From contig FZPE01000001.1 of the NCBI GenBank assembly GCA_900188465.1, positions 248,001 through 312,000 on the forward strand: 64,000 nt of DNA, read 5' to 3'. This DNA is from Micrococcales bacterium KH10 (lineage in GTDB: Bacteria > Actinomycetota > Actinomycetes > Actinomycetales > Cellulomonadaceae). Below, one piece after another: positions 1 through 7,908 of the stretch; positions within the stretch are counted from its first letter, which is position 1; each line of letters begins with the position of its first letter. The notes under the pieces were generated by a model. That model was not told the origin of the DNA and did no database searches. It was given only the letters and a program-made list of their open reading frames with translations. A program made the translations under genes and the position numbers.

Positions 1-273
1 GCGAAGGTCCGGCAGGCGTTTCGGGATGCGGTGTGCTCACAGATCGAAACCTGGGCGGCCGCTGATGTTGACCCGGCAGCGGGCGCAGTCCAGACCGGTA
101 AGCAGACTGTCGCGGCGAAGAAGATCGGGTCAGCACAAGTCAGCTACTTCGCTGGCGCTGCTGGCTCGGTCACCGCGATGACCACGCGTGCTAACGCTGC
201 GACACGGTTGTCCGAGGACGCGGTGATGATTCTGCGTGACGCAGGACTGGCCTCTGCGGGGCCGTTCGCATGA
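1..273 (+). CDS. Phage head-tail connector (adaptor) protein, 5' partial
   Basis: The reading frame is open from the first base, so the N-terminus lies outside the window and at least 90 residues are visible. The protein is Ala-rich and mostly helical in character. It is followed by a 4-base overlap (ATGA) with a head-closure-like gene, then by neck and tail-terminator genes. In siphoviruses the gene in this slot, between the capsid and the head-closure protein, normally encodes the helical adaptor that docks on the portal ring. The role is inferred from position and composition only; no diagnostic motif is visible. Confidence 0.55.
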   Translation, partial: AKVRQAFRDAVCSQIETWAAADVDPAAGAVQTGKQTVAAKKIGSAQVSYFAGAAGSVTAMTTRANAATRLSEDAVMILRDAGLASAGPFA

Positions 274-599
274 GCACGGCGGCCGAGTTTGACGAGTTCT
301 GGGTCCACACCGTCACCGTGCGCACGCTGATCGGGACTGGCGCTTACGGTGACGTGCACGCCGAACCGGTCGAAGTGACCTGTTTCGCTGAGGACAAACG
401 CCGCCTGGTCCGCAACTCGGACGGCAAAGAAGTCATCTCAGAGACCACCCTGTCCGGCCCTGTCGAACGGTCCCTGATCTGGACACCAGGCTCACTTGTG
501 ACACTGCCGTCAGGGCGTGAAGCAACCGTCATCACCACGTCAACATTCACCTCAGGTGACCTCGACCTGCCCGATCACAGTGAGGCGGTACTGACATGA
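270..599 (+). CDS. Phage head closure (stopper) protein
   Basis: 109 residues. The order of elements resembles small beta-barrel head-closure proteins (SPP1 gp16/HK97 gp7-type connectors): an N-terminal strand region, a central 'RRLVRNSDGKEV' segment, a mid segment 'WTPGSLVTLPSGREATV' and a short acidic end. The start overlaps the upstream stop and the stop overlaps the next start (ATGAG), as expected for translationally coupled structural genes. Such a protein would plug the head after DNA packaging and provide the tail docking surface. The assignment rests on gene order plus these motifs; sequence alone does not exclude another connector class. Confidence 0.55.
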   Translation: MSTAAEFDEFWVHTVTVRTLIGTGAYGDVHAEPVEVTCFAEDKRRLVRNSDGKEVISETTLSGPVERSLIWTPGSLVTLPSGREATVITTSTFTSGDLDLPDHSEAVLT

Positions 600-925
600 G
601 CCTCGATGCAGCACTCGCTCAGATTAAAGCCGCAGCCCAGCAAGGACTCGCTAAGTGCGGTGACCATGTCGTCGCGCAGACCGTGCCACTCACGCCCCTC
701 AAAGACGGTGACCTGCGGTCCTCGTTGACTGTGACCGAGCACGAAGGCGGTCACGCCGTGGTGGTTGGCTCTGACCTGGTGTACGCGGCGCGCCGTCATG
801 AAGAACCCGCGAAGAACTATTCCGAGCCGGGCACGGGCTTCAAGTACTTGGAGCGTGGAGCCAATGCTGCGTCGGGTGATTTCGAGGCGATCATCGGCGG
901 TCAGATCAAACGAGCCACATCATGA
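596..925 (+). CDS. HK97 gp10-like neck / tail completion protein
   Basis: 109 residues. The N-terminal helix is followed by 'TPLKDGDLRSSL' and 'YAARRHEEP', the usual signature of HK97 gp10-type proteins, in which a 'P.kTG.Lr.S' segment precedes a 'YA.~.HfG' segment. These proteins form the ring between connector and tail. The start lies inside the preceding stop and the stop overlaps the tail-terminator start (ATGA), so the gene is part of a tightly packed structural operon. The family call is from pattern recognition, supported by its position. Confidence 0.65.
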   Translation: MSLDAALAQIKAAAQQGLAKCGDHVVAQTVPLTPLKDGDLRSSLTVTEHEGGHAVVVGSDLVYAARRHEEPAKNYSEPGTGFKYLERGANAASGDFEAIIGGQIKRATS

Positions 926-1365
926 CCTGGCTTGAAGACCTCACGAAGGGTCTCGGCGGGTGGCTCGCCGCCCAGGGCATCGGCGCCTGGAATGAGAACG
1001 GCATCTACGCCCCCACAGATACCGCCATCGTGGTCGGGCTACTGCCAGCCAAGAACGACACCGCTATTGCATTGACCCCGTATCCGGTGCAGTCAAAACC
1101 AGGGCAAACGGACACGATCATCGGCGTACAAGCCCGCATCCGCGCCGGCACACGCCACCCACTCGGCGCCACCGGCATTTCGGAACAGATCTTCGATGTG
1201 CTCGACGGTGCCCGCCACCAAACCATGAACGGTGTGCACGTCACCCTCGCATGGCGCACCATTTCGACTCCCCCAGCACCTGACGAGAACGGCAGGCCCG
1301 TCCTCGCCGACACGTACTACTTCCATGCTGCTCGCCCAGGTGGCCAGTGGCGGGACGACACCTAA
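922..1365 (+). CDS. Phage tail terminator protein
   Basis: 147 residues in the slot directly before the major tail protein. An N-terminal helix is followed by an alpha/beta body with 'IIGVQARIRAGTRHPLGA' and 'QIFDVLDGARHQTMNGVHV', the pattern of minor capsid/tail terminator proteins that cap the tail tube and join it to the neck. The start overlaps the previous stop by four bases. The gene ends 27 bases before the next start, which has its own AGGAGG-type ribosome binding site. Assignment is by pattern and order. Confidence 0.6.
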   Translation: MTWLEDLTKGLGGWLAAQGIGAWNENGIYAPTDTAIVVGLLPAKNDTAIALTPYPVQSKPGQTDTIIGVQARIRAGTRHPLGATGISEQIFDVLDGARHQTMNGVHVTLAWRTISTPPAPDENGRPVLADTYYFHAARPGGQWRDDT

Positions 1366-1392
1366 ACCATCTCGCCTACAGGAGGCACCATC

Positions 1393-2109
1393 ATGGCACT
1401 CGCCATCACCGATATCACCCCATCCACCGGCCCCCAGACCGGCGGCACACCCATTGTCATCACTGGCACCGACCTGGACGACGTCACCGAAGTATGGATC
1501 GGCGGCAAGCGCGTCCAGTTCACCGGCACCGAAACCGAGATCAACACAGTTACCCCCGCATCCCCGGTCGCCGGCGCGGCCGTTGTCCGACTCGTCACCG
1601 CCATCGAATACCTCGACGAGCCGGGTGGGTTCACGTTCACCGCCGTGACTGCCGAAACCCTCGCCGCAGCGTTGGCCCGCAAGTTCAAGGTCGATGTGCG
1701 TGCCGTCGGTGATTCTGTGTGGACCGCGTTGCGTGGCATCAACTCGCTGACACCGGGGATCGATACCACCACGCAGGATGACTCTGACTTCGACTCCGAC
1801 GGTTGGGCATCCACGGTCAAGACGATGCTGGGTTGGAACCTGGCAGTCGGTTTGATCCGCAAGTACGGCACGCTGACCAACGCCTACGACCCCGGTCAAG
1901 AGATCCTGCGTAATGCCGCAGACAAGTTCGGCACACCTGGCCTAGTCGAGGTCCGCTGGTACGACCGAGACGGCGGCGACGAGGCCTACCAGGGCACCGC
2001 ATCGGTGCAGTGGGAGCCTGCCGGTGGCGGACCGTCCGACCTGGACAACGTCAACGTGACGTTGCTGGGTCAGGGCAAGCGGTTCGATATCACCAACCCC
2101 GCCGCATAA
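1393..2109 (+). CDS. Major tail (tube) protein with N-terminal IPT/TIG domain
   Basis: 238 residues, with an AGGAGG ribosome binding site about eight bases upstream. Residues 1 to about 82 form an Ig-like IPT/TIG domain: 'ITDITPSTGPQTGGTPIVI' followed by 'TGTDLDDVTEVWIGG' is the characteristic start. Residues from about 85 onward look like the tube protein proper, including 'NSLTPGIDTTTQDDSDFDSD' and a 'VEVRWYDRDG' strand. Ig-like decorations of tail tubes are common but are often at the C-terminus; here the domain leads. A strong hairpin follows the stop. The gene is expected to be the most highly expressed tail gene. Confidence 0.75.
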   Translation: MALAITDITPSTGPQTGGTPIVITGTDLDDVTEVWIGGKRVQFTGTETEINTVTPASPVAGAAVVRLVTAIEYLDEPGGFTFTAVTAETLAAALARKFKVDVRAVGDSVWTALRGINSLTPGIDTTTQDDSDFDSDGWASTVKTMLGWNLAVGLIRKYGTLTNAYDPGQEILRNAADKFGTPGLVEVRWYDRDGGDEAYQGTASVQWEPAGGGPSDLDNVNVTLLGQGKRFDITNPAA

Positions 2110-2128
2110 CCACACCCCAACCCCCTTT

Positions 2129-2165
2129 GGAAGGCCGCACCAGGCGTGTTCTGGTGCGGCCTTCC
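2129..2165 (+). terminator. Perfect 15-bp hairpin after the major tail gene
   Basis: Arms at 2129-2143 and 2151-2165 are perfect reverse complements with a 7-base loop. There is no T-tract, so it may act as a leaky terminator or an RNA stabiliser that sets the high ratio of tube protein to downstream products. It ends 25 bases before the chaperone start. Confidence 0.6.
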
Positions 2166-2190
2166 CCATACCCAGAAGGAGAAGCACCAC

Positions 2191-2664
2191 ATGGCCCTCA
2201 AAGAGTTTGATGAGTTCCTCGAAGAACCCCTCGTCCTGCCCATCGGCGGCAAAAAGTACGTCGTCCCGCCCGTTGATGCGATCAGTGGTATTCGGCTCTC
2301 GGAAACGTTCTACGCCGCCAGGACCGGCAAAGAGAACACCGACGTCGATGATGACACCGAACTCGACATCTACAAGCAAGCGCTCGGCACCGCCTACGAC
2401 GAACTCGTCGCCGATAAGGTGCCGTTCCCTGCCCTGGTGCGTGCCGGGAAGACCGCGATGTATGACTTCCTCGCAGGACGGTCAACCGCTGAGAAGTTCT
2501 GGAACACCGGTGCCCTGGGGGAACCAGTAGCCACCCAGGAGGTGGCACCAGCCAAGAAGACTTCGAAGCGTACGGGCGCGGCGAGCAAGACCCCGTCACG
2601 GGCCTCTACGACTGGTACGAAATCCCGCCCGAAGTCCTCAAACAACAAACCAACCACCAAGTAG
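2191..2664 (+). CDS. Tail assembly chaperone, short (gpG-like) form
   Basis: 157 residues from the ATG at 2191, chosen because GAAGGAGAAG lies directly upstream; an earlier in-frame ATG at 2146 lies inside the hairpin and is not used. The N-terminal part is an ordinary folded segment with 'PLVLPIGGKKYVVPPVDA', typical of actinophage chaperones that bind the tape measure protein. The tail of this frame, after residue 110, is a low-complexity Lys/Ser/Thr run, expected for sequence constrained by the overlapping second frame. It sits immediately before the tape measure gene. About 110 residues are shared with the frameshifted form. Confidence 0.75.
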   Translation: MALKEFDEFLEEPLVLPIGGKKYVVPPVDAISGIRLSETFYAARTGKENTDVDDDTELDIYKQALGTAYDELVADKVPFPALVRAGKTAMYDFLAGRSTAEKFWNTGALGEPVATQEVAPAKKTSKRTGAASKTPSRASTTGTKSRPKSSNNKPTTK

Positions 2665-2867
2665 AACCAGCCCACACCTGGCCCGACATCCTCGGGCACT
2701 GGTCGCTGATCGAAATCGACTTCCACCGCGAATACGGGATCGACCTCACCGCAGTGATCCGGGCCAGGTCCTGGCGGTGGCTACGCACCCGCATCCAAGG
2801 GCTCATGGCCACCCCCACCCTGCTATCCCAGGCCCTCAAACCACCTGAGGCCCAAACAACTCAATAG
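2191..2867 (+). CDS. Tail assembly chaperone, frameshifted (gpG-T-like) fusion
   Basis: Frame -1 relative to the short form stays open from the region around 2520 to a stop at 2865-2867 and has no start codon of its own. Its translation includes 'GLYDWYEIPPEV', 'HWSLIEIDFHREYGIDLT' and 'SWRWLRTRIQGL', the recognisable second chaperone segment of actinophages. Slippage at GGGGGAA (2517-2523) would join residues 1-110 of the short form to about 115 more, giving about 225 residues. The fusion ends 17 bases before the tape measure start. As in lambda, the rarer long form would recruit tube subunits to the tape measure scaffold. Confidence 0.75.
2517..2523 (+). other. Probable -1 ribosomal frameshift slippery site
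   Basis: The heptamer GGGGGAA is in frame as G GGG GAA within the chaperone gene. Moving back one base enters a long open frame with clear phage chaperone content. GGG-to-GGG re-pairing in the P site is perfect; the A-site shift (GAA to GGA) is weaker, so the exact slip codon is inferred. Confidence 0.6.
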
Positions 2868-2884
2868 AGAGTGAGGACGCGCCC

Positions 2885-5800
2885 ATGTCGCTGACCGTCG
2901 CCGAATTACAGGCCGTCCTCACTCTCGACACCAAAGGCTTCGACACCGCCTCCACGGCTGCGCAAAAGACTCTCAAAGACCTTGAAAAGGCCGCGGCGAC
3001 CACCAAGATCAACGCCGACAACACTGACGCGCTCAAGAAGGCCAACGAAACCTCGAAGAAGCTCGACGAGGTCGGCAAAGCCAAACCCACACCGAAAGTC
3101 AGTGCGGATGCGGGGTCGGCCCGCAAGGTGTTGGGCGAGATCAGTCAAGAGCTGTCCGCGCTGGATAAGACCGTCGCTACCCCCAAAGTCGAAGTAGACA
3201 CGGGTGGGGCTGAGTCGAAGATGTCCCGGTTCGCTAAGACCGCGACCGACAACGCCGATGCCTGGGGCAAGGTCGGCGGCGTCCTGATGACCGCTGGCGG
3301 TGCTGTTACCGCCATGGGTGCCGCAGCACTGAAAACCGGTATCGACTACAACACGCTGCAACAATCCAGCCGTGCCGCGTTGACGACGATGCTCGGCGGG
3401 CTTGAGCAAGCCAACGCGCAAATGGACGCCCTAGACGACTTCGCCAGGACGTCACCGTTCGCGAAGCAAGTGTTCATCCAAGCCCAACAGCAGATGCTGG
3501 CGTTCGGTATTGAAGCACACAAGGTCATCCCGTACTTGGACGCGATCCAAGAAGCCATGGCCGCAGCGGGCAAGGGCAACGTTGAGATCGCCGGTGTGGC
3601 AGAGATTCTGTCCAAGATCTCGTCTTCTGCGAAGATCACCGCCGAAGACCTCAACCAACTCGGTAACTACGGTGTGGATGCAGCCCAGGTCATCGGCGAC
3701 AAGATGGGCGTCACCGCCGGCGAGATCCGTGCCCAGATCAGTGCTGGGGCGCTCGATGCCAAGACCGCGCTCGATCTGCTCACCGAGGGCATGAAAGAGA
3801 ACTTCGACGGCGCCGCAGACGGATTGAAAAACACCTTCACCGGTGCCATGGACCGGGTCAAAGGCGCGTGGCGTGACCTGTCCTCCGAACTCGCCGAACC
3901 CCTCGTGGGCAAAGAAGGCGGCGGCTTCCTCGTCGATGCGGCCAATGGCGCGGCTGACATGATGCGCACGTTCCAGCGTGCGAATCCGGTTGTTAAGGCC
4001 ACAACTGTAGGTGTCATTGGTCTAGCCGGTGCTGCCGCTTTGATGTCTGGCACGTTCCTGGTCGCAGCGCCGCGTATTGTTGCCACCAAAGCCGCGATGG
4101 CAACTCTTGCCACCCAGATGCCGCGAACCGCCATGGCGATGAAGGGTCTGGGGAAGGCCGCTGGTGTTGCTGTTGGAGCGATGATGGCTATTGCGGCTCT
4201 CGACGCTATCGGTGGCAAGATCGGCTCGAAGGGCGAAGTGGCCGAAGTCGATGCCATGACAAATGCCCTGAACGAGTTCGCGATTGCTGGCACGAACACA
4301 GCGGGTGATTTCGAGGCTTCCGCTCTACGCACACGGGTAGCGCTCGATGACATCTTCAATGTTTCATCAACGTCTGGATTCACCGGGGGCGCGTTTGGCA
4401 ACGATCAAGGCTTCGTCTCACTCGAACACGCGCTAGAGCGTCTCAAGGACGAGGGCAGCGGTGTCAAGAACGTGCTGTGGGGATTGGCGGATGCAGTAGG
4501 TGCTGCTGAGCATCCTGCGAATCTTGCCAATGAAGCCATCAGTAACTTCGACACCACGCTGGCCCAGATGGTCCAATCGGGGAACACAGACGCAGCCACG
4601 GCAGCAGCCGAAGAGTTCAAAGTAGCTGCACTCGAAGCCGGGCACTCTGCCGAAGATGTTGAGAACATGCTTGAGGGTTACAACAACGCGGTCAAAGCAG
4701 TCGCTGTTGCTGAGGAGCAGGCGGCTGCCGCTACCAAGTCTGCTGCCCAGTCCCGCGCCGCGGACTACGGTTACATCGGTGAAATGAGTGAGGAAGCCGC
4801 GAAGTCTCTCGACAAGTGGCGTGAAGCGACCGCTACGGCGCACGCATCGTTCATTGACGCAGGCCGCGGTTATGACACCGTAGTCGAGAAGAACAAGGAA
4901 CTTGCTCAAGCAACCGCTGACGCTACCGGATCGTCGAAAGACTCTTGGGAGGACTACTACGACGGGGTTTCCGTCTCGATGGGTGATCTGATCAAGGAGA
5001 TGGAAGACCAGGTTGCCGCTCAGGACGCTTGGGAAGAGAACCTTGCCGGCCTTGGTGAACGGATCAACCAGAAGTTGCCGCCTGACCTGCGTAAGACTGG
5101 GCGCGAGATGCTTGAAGCGCTGACTGCTGAGGGTGCGGATGGTGCTGCGCTGGTCGAGACGCTGTCGCAGTCGTCAAAGAAGGAACTGCGCAAGTACACG
5201 GAACTGTGGGGCGAAGGCGGAACCGACGCTGGTATTAAGTTCACCGACGAACTCGAAACCGCCGCGAACCCGATGCTGGATATTGATGCGGATGTGACGA
5301 AGGCTGAGCAGGCTCGTGACCAGTTCATTCGTTCTACGTCTGGTCAGACCATTCGGATGCGCCTGGACGCCAGCGGCATACAAACGACGATCACCACTGG
5401 TCCACGTAACGCGATTGCGAAAGCCACTGGCGGCATCGTGAACTTTGCTGATGGGTCTGAGAATCATGTGGCGCAGATTGCTCGGGCTGGTGATTGGCGG
5501 GTGTGGGCTGAGCCGGAGACGGGTGGGGAAGCGTATATTCCTTTGGCGCAGTCGAAGCGGCCGCGGTCGCGGGAGATTTTGCGGCAGGTTGCCCAGCAGT
5601 TTGGTATGGAGGTTTATAAGGACGGTGGTCTGACGGGTGGGGCCGGTGCGGGTTTGGCTCCGTTGTCGACGTTGAAGAAGCATGAGCCGTTCGTCGCCTC
5701 GAAGAAGGAAGTGTTGCAGAAGGAGCAGCGGATCGCGGATTTGAAGAAGGATCTGGCTGCGAAGGAGAAGGACGGCAAACGCAAGGGCCAGTACACGCTG

Positions 5801-7042
5801 ACGGGTCGTCAACGTAAGATCACCGAACTCGAACTCAAAGAGGCCCGCGCTGATCTGTCGATGTCGCGTGAGGCGAACCGGTTGAACCGGATGCCTGCCG
5901 GGACGATCAAGGCGCAAATCAAGGCACACGAGAAAGCGGCAGCGAAGCAGGAGCGGCAGGCGGAGCGTCGGCAGGAACGTGACGAGCAACGCGCCGCTGA
6001 CGCGGTGGAGGCGAACCGTGCGGCGGCTGAGCGTGATGAGCGGATGCGTGACCTGACCCAGGGCGTCGAGACCAGTGTGCGTCGTGGGAACTATGTGGAT
6101 TCGATCACCGGGGGCCTGTCTGGTGCCCTCAGTGTGGTCGATGAGATGTATGGGTTGTCGCAGAATGAGGACCTGTCCCCGCAGGCACGTCAACGGTTGG
6201 CCGCTCAGGCTGCGCAAGCTGAGGGTGTTCTGACCTCGTTGTACGGACGGTTGGATCAGGTCAAGGCGGAGTTGACGGAGGCGCAGGGCCGCCTGGATGC
6301 TGCCAAAGCGATCCAAGACTCTGCGATGACCGCTGGGCGCGCCGATTTCGTCTCCACGCTCACTGACAAGCGCTCGACCCCTGCGTCGGTGCTCAAGAAA
6401 CTGAACGACGACATCGCGGCCTGGCAGCAGTTCGGCCCGAACTTGAAGATCCTCGCAGGCAAGGGCATGCCTAAGACGTTCCTGCGCGAGTTGGTCAACA
6501 AGGGCCTTGACGGTGCGACCGCAGCATCCAAACTGTTGAACGCGCCGAACCTGGACGAGATCATCAACTCCGCCCACGGCCTCGATTCCGCGACAGCGGC
6601 GTTTGGTGACACCGCGGCATCCCTGTTCGACGCTGAAGGGCTGGGGGTCAACGCCCTTGAAGGTGTGGTCGCCGGGTTGGAGTCGTCCAAGGCGACCCTG
6701 GAAAAGGCTATCGAGGATATTGCCGCGACGATGGTGGGCGCGTTCAAGAAGGAACTCGGTATCGCCTCACCAAGCAAGGTGTTCTTCAAGCTCACGAATA
6801 AGGACATTGCTGATGGTGCAGTCAACGGTTTGATAGCCGCACGCCCGCGGGTGTCGGCTGCGGCGGCGACCATGCTGGAGGTTCCTCAATCCGCGCTCAC
6901 GGTCACTGCCCCACACGGGTTGCAAACCGGGACCGCAGTTGGCACCCAGGTCAACCTCACGGTGAATTACCCGGTTGGTGAGCCGACGGTGCTCACGGTG
7001 GAGAAGTCGTTGCAGGAGATCCTTGCTGGAGGCGGTATCTGA
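2885..7042 (+). CDS. Tape measure protein
   Basis: 1385 residues, the largest phage gene, placed after the chaperone pair and before the distal tail protein. The N-terminal 110 residues are helical and Lys/Ala-rich. Around residues 368-395 there is a Gly/Ala-rich hydrophobic segment that may insert in the membrane. A 'RVWAEPETGGEAYIPL' motif near residue 870, typical of siphovirus tape measures, is followed by long charged coiled-coil stretches. The C-terminus has the usual 'GIASPSKVF' segment. At roughly 0.15 nm per residue the tail would be about 200 nm long. Codons at about 5440-5780 end almost only in G or T, unlike the C/A-ending codons around them. Confidence 0.9.
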   Translation: MSLTVAELQAVLTLDTKGFDTASTAAQKTLKDLEKAAATTKINADNTDALKKANETSKKLDEVGKAKPTPKVSADAGSARKVLGEISQELSALDKTVATPKVEVDTGGAESKMSRFAKTATDNADAWGKVGGVLMTAGGAVTAMGAAALKTGIDYNTLQQSSRAALTTMLGGLEQANAQMDALDDFARTSPFAKQVFIQAQQQMLAFGIEAHKVIPYLDAIQEAMAAAGKGNVEIAGVAEILSKISSSAKITAEDLNQLGNYGVDAAQVIGDKMGVTAGEIRAQISAGALDAKTALDLLTEGMKENFDGAADGLKNTFTGAMDRVKGAWRDLSSELAEPLVGKEGGGFLVDAANGAADMMRTFQRANPVVKATTVGVIGLAGAAALMSGTFLVAAPRIVATKAAMATLATQMPRTAMAMKGLGKAAGVAVGAMMAIAALDAIGGKIGSKGEVAEVDAMTNALNEFAIAGTNTAGDFEASALRTRVALDDIFNVSSTSGFTGGAFGNDQGFVSLEHALERLKDEGSGVKNVLWGLADAVGAAEHPANLANEAISNFDTTLAQMVQSGNTDAATAAAEEFKVAALEAGHSAEDVENMLEGYNNAVKAVAVAEEQAAAATKSAAQSRAADYGYIGEMSEEAAKSLDKWREATATAHASFIDAGRGYDTVVEKNKELAQATADATGSSKDSWEDYYDGVSVSMGDLIKEMEDQVAAQDAWEENLAGLGERINQKLPPDLRKTGREMLEALTAEGADGAALVETLSQSSKKELRKYTELWGEGGTDAGIKFTDELETAANPMLDIDADVTKAEQARDQFIRSTSGQTIRMRLDASGIQTTITTGPRNAIAKATGGIVNFADGSENHVAQIARAGDWRVWAEPETGGEAYIPLAQSKRPRSREILRQVAQQFGMEVYKDGGLTGGAGAGLAPLSTLKKHEPFVASKKEVLQKEQRIADLKKDLAAKEKDGKRKGQYTLTGRQRKITELELKEARADLSMSREANRLNRMPAGTIKAQIKAHEKAAAKQERQAERRQERDEQRAADAVEANRAAAERDERMRDLTQGVETSVRRGNYVDSITGGLSGALSVVDEMYGLSQNEDLSPQARQRLAAQAAQAEGVLTSLYGRLDQVKAELTEAQGRLDAAKAIQDSAMTAGRADFVSTLTDKRSTPASVLKKLNDDIAAWQQFGPNLKILAGKGMPKTFLRELVNKGLDGATAASKLLNAPNLDEIINSAHGLDSATAAFGDTAASLFDAEGLGVNALEGVVAGLESSKATLEKAIEDIAATMVGAFKKELGIASPSKVFFKLTNKDIADGAVNGLIAARPRVSAAAATMLEVPQSALTVTAPHGLQTGTAVGTQVNLTVNYPVGEPTVLTVEKSLQEILAGGGI

Positions 7043-7908
7043 TGGTGGACGCAACCTACATGATCGGTGGCACTGCCGGGTCTGTCGAGGGCAGGTGGAA
7101 ACTGAAACGCGGCACGACCTGGCGGTCCTCGATCAGCACTCGTGCGACGGATATTCAGATTCCCGGCTGGCACGGGTCTATCCCCTCGCAGCGGGACGCC
7201 ATTGATTCGACGCGGTTGCAGTTCGTGTGGCATGTGTACGGTGACCAGGACAATCCCGGCGAGCTGATGGAGAACCTCGACCACCTAAGGTCGTTGGTGA
7301 CCACGCCTCGCGCGGATCTGACCATCACCCGCCAGGGCGGCGACTTCACACCCACCGGGCTCGCGCAGACCGCGGTCGGGCGGTTGCGGAATGTGGAAGA
7401 GCCGAATGTGATCGTCCCTGGCGCACTGGCTGAGTTGCGGGCGACAGTGGAATTGATGAGTCCGTTCTGGCGCAGCTCGTCCGAGGTGGAATGGAACTAC
7501 TATCCAGAATCTGTGGGGAATATTTCGGTCACAATGAGCGCGTTCGATGTGATCACCGCCCCGATCACCGACGCGATTATCCTCATCGACGGCCCAGCGG
7601 ACGGGCTGCGGATCGCGAACCGCGACGGATACACCCACCAGCCAGCGGAGTCCGTGCTGATCGATATGACCCTCAACCCCAACGAACAGTTGCGTCTTGA
7701 TTGCGCGACCTGGGAGGCGCAGATGGGTGTCGGGATCGAGTGGAGCGACCTTGGGGCGGACGTATCCGCAGCGATCAAACCGTCGGTCGATGTTGGCCCT
7801 GCGTTGACGTTCACTCCGCAGCAAGGTGACCCGCCTGCGATCTTCGTCAACCAGAACGGCACCCAGATCAGCCGGATTGGCGTACGCGCGAAAGGAGCCT
7901 ACCTGTGA
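7042..7908 (+). CDS. Distal tail (Dit-like) protein
   Basis: 288 residues. It lies directly after the tape measure protein with overlapping stop and start (TGATG), the canonical position of the baseplate hub protein Dit. The N-terminal half has 'WKLKRGTTWRSS' and 'IPGWHGSIPSQRDAIDS', the pattern seen in actinophage minor tail proteins of this slot, followed by a beta-rich C-terminal half. It would form the hexameric ring at the tail end that anchors the tip/fibre protein. It overlaps the next gene by four bases (GTGA). Confidence 0.7.
   Translation: MVDATYMIGGTAGSVEGRWKLKRGTTWRSSISTRATDIQIPGWHGSIPSQRDAIDSTRLQFVWHVYGDQDNPGELMENLDHLRSLVTTPRADLTITRQGGDFTPTGLAQTAVGRLRNVEEPNVIVPGALAELRATVELMSPFWRSSSEVEWNYYPESVGNISVTMSAFDVITAPITDAIILIDGPADGLRIANRDGYTHQPAESVLIDMTLNPNEQLRLDCATWEAQMGVGIEWSDLGADVSAAIKPSVDVGPALTFTPQQGDPPAIFVNQNGTQISRIGVRAKGAYL

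Noticed and set aside
1093-1899. Minus-strand open frame of 268 codons
   Set aside because: Antisense to the tail terminator and major tail genes, which are clearly coding on the plus strand.
5174-6577. Long minus-strand open frame of 467 codons
   Set aside because: It is antisense to the tape measure gene and its Leu/Arg-rich translation is the usual shadow of a Lys/Ala-rich coiled coil.
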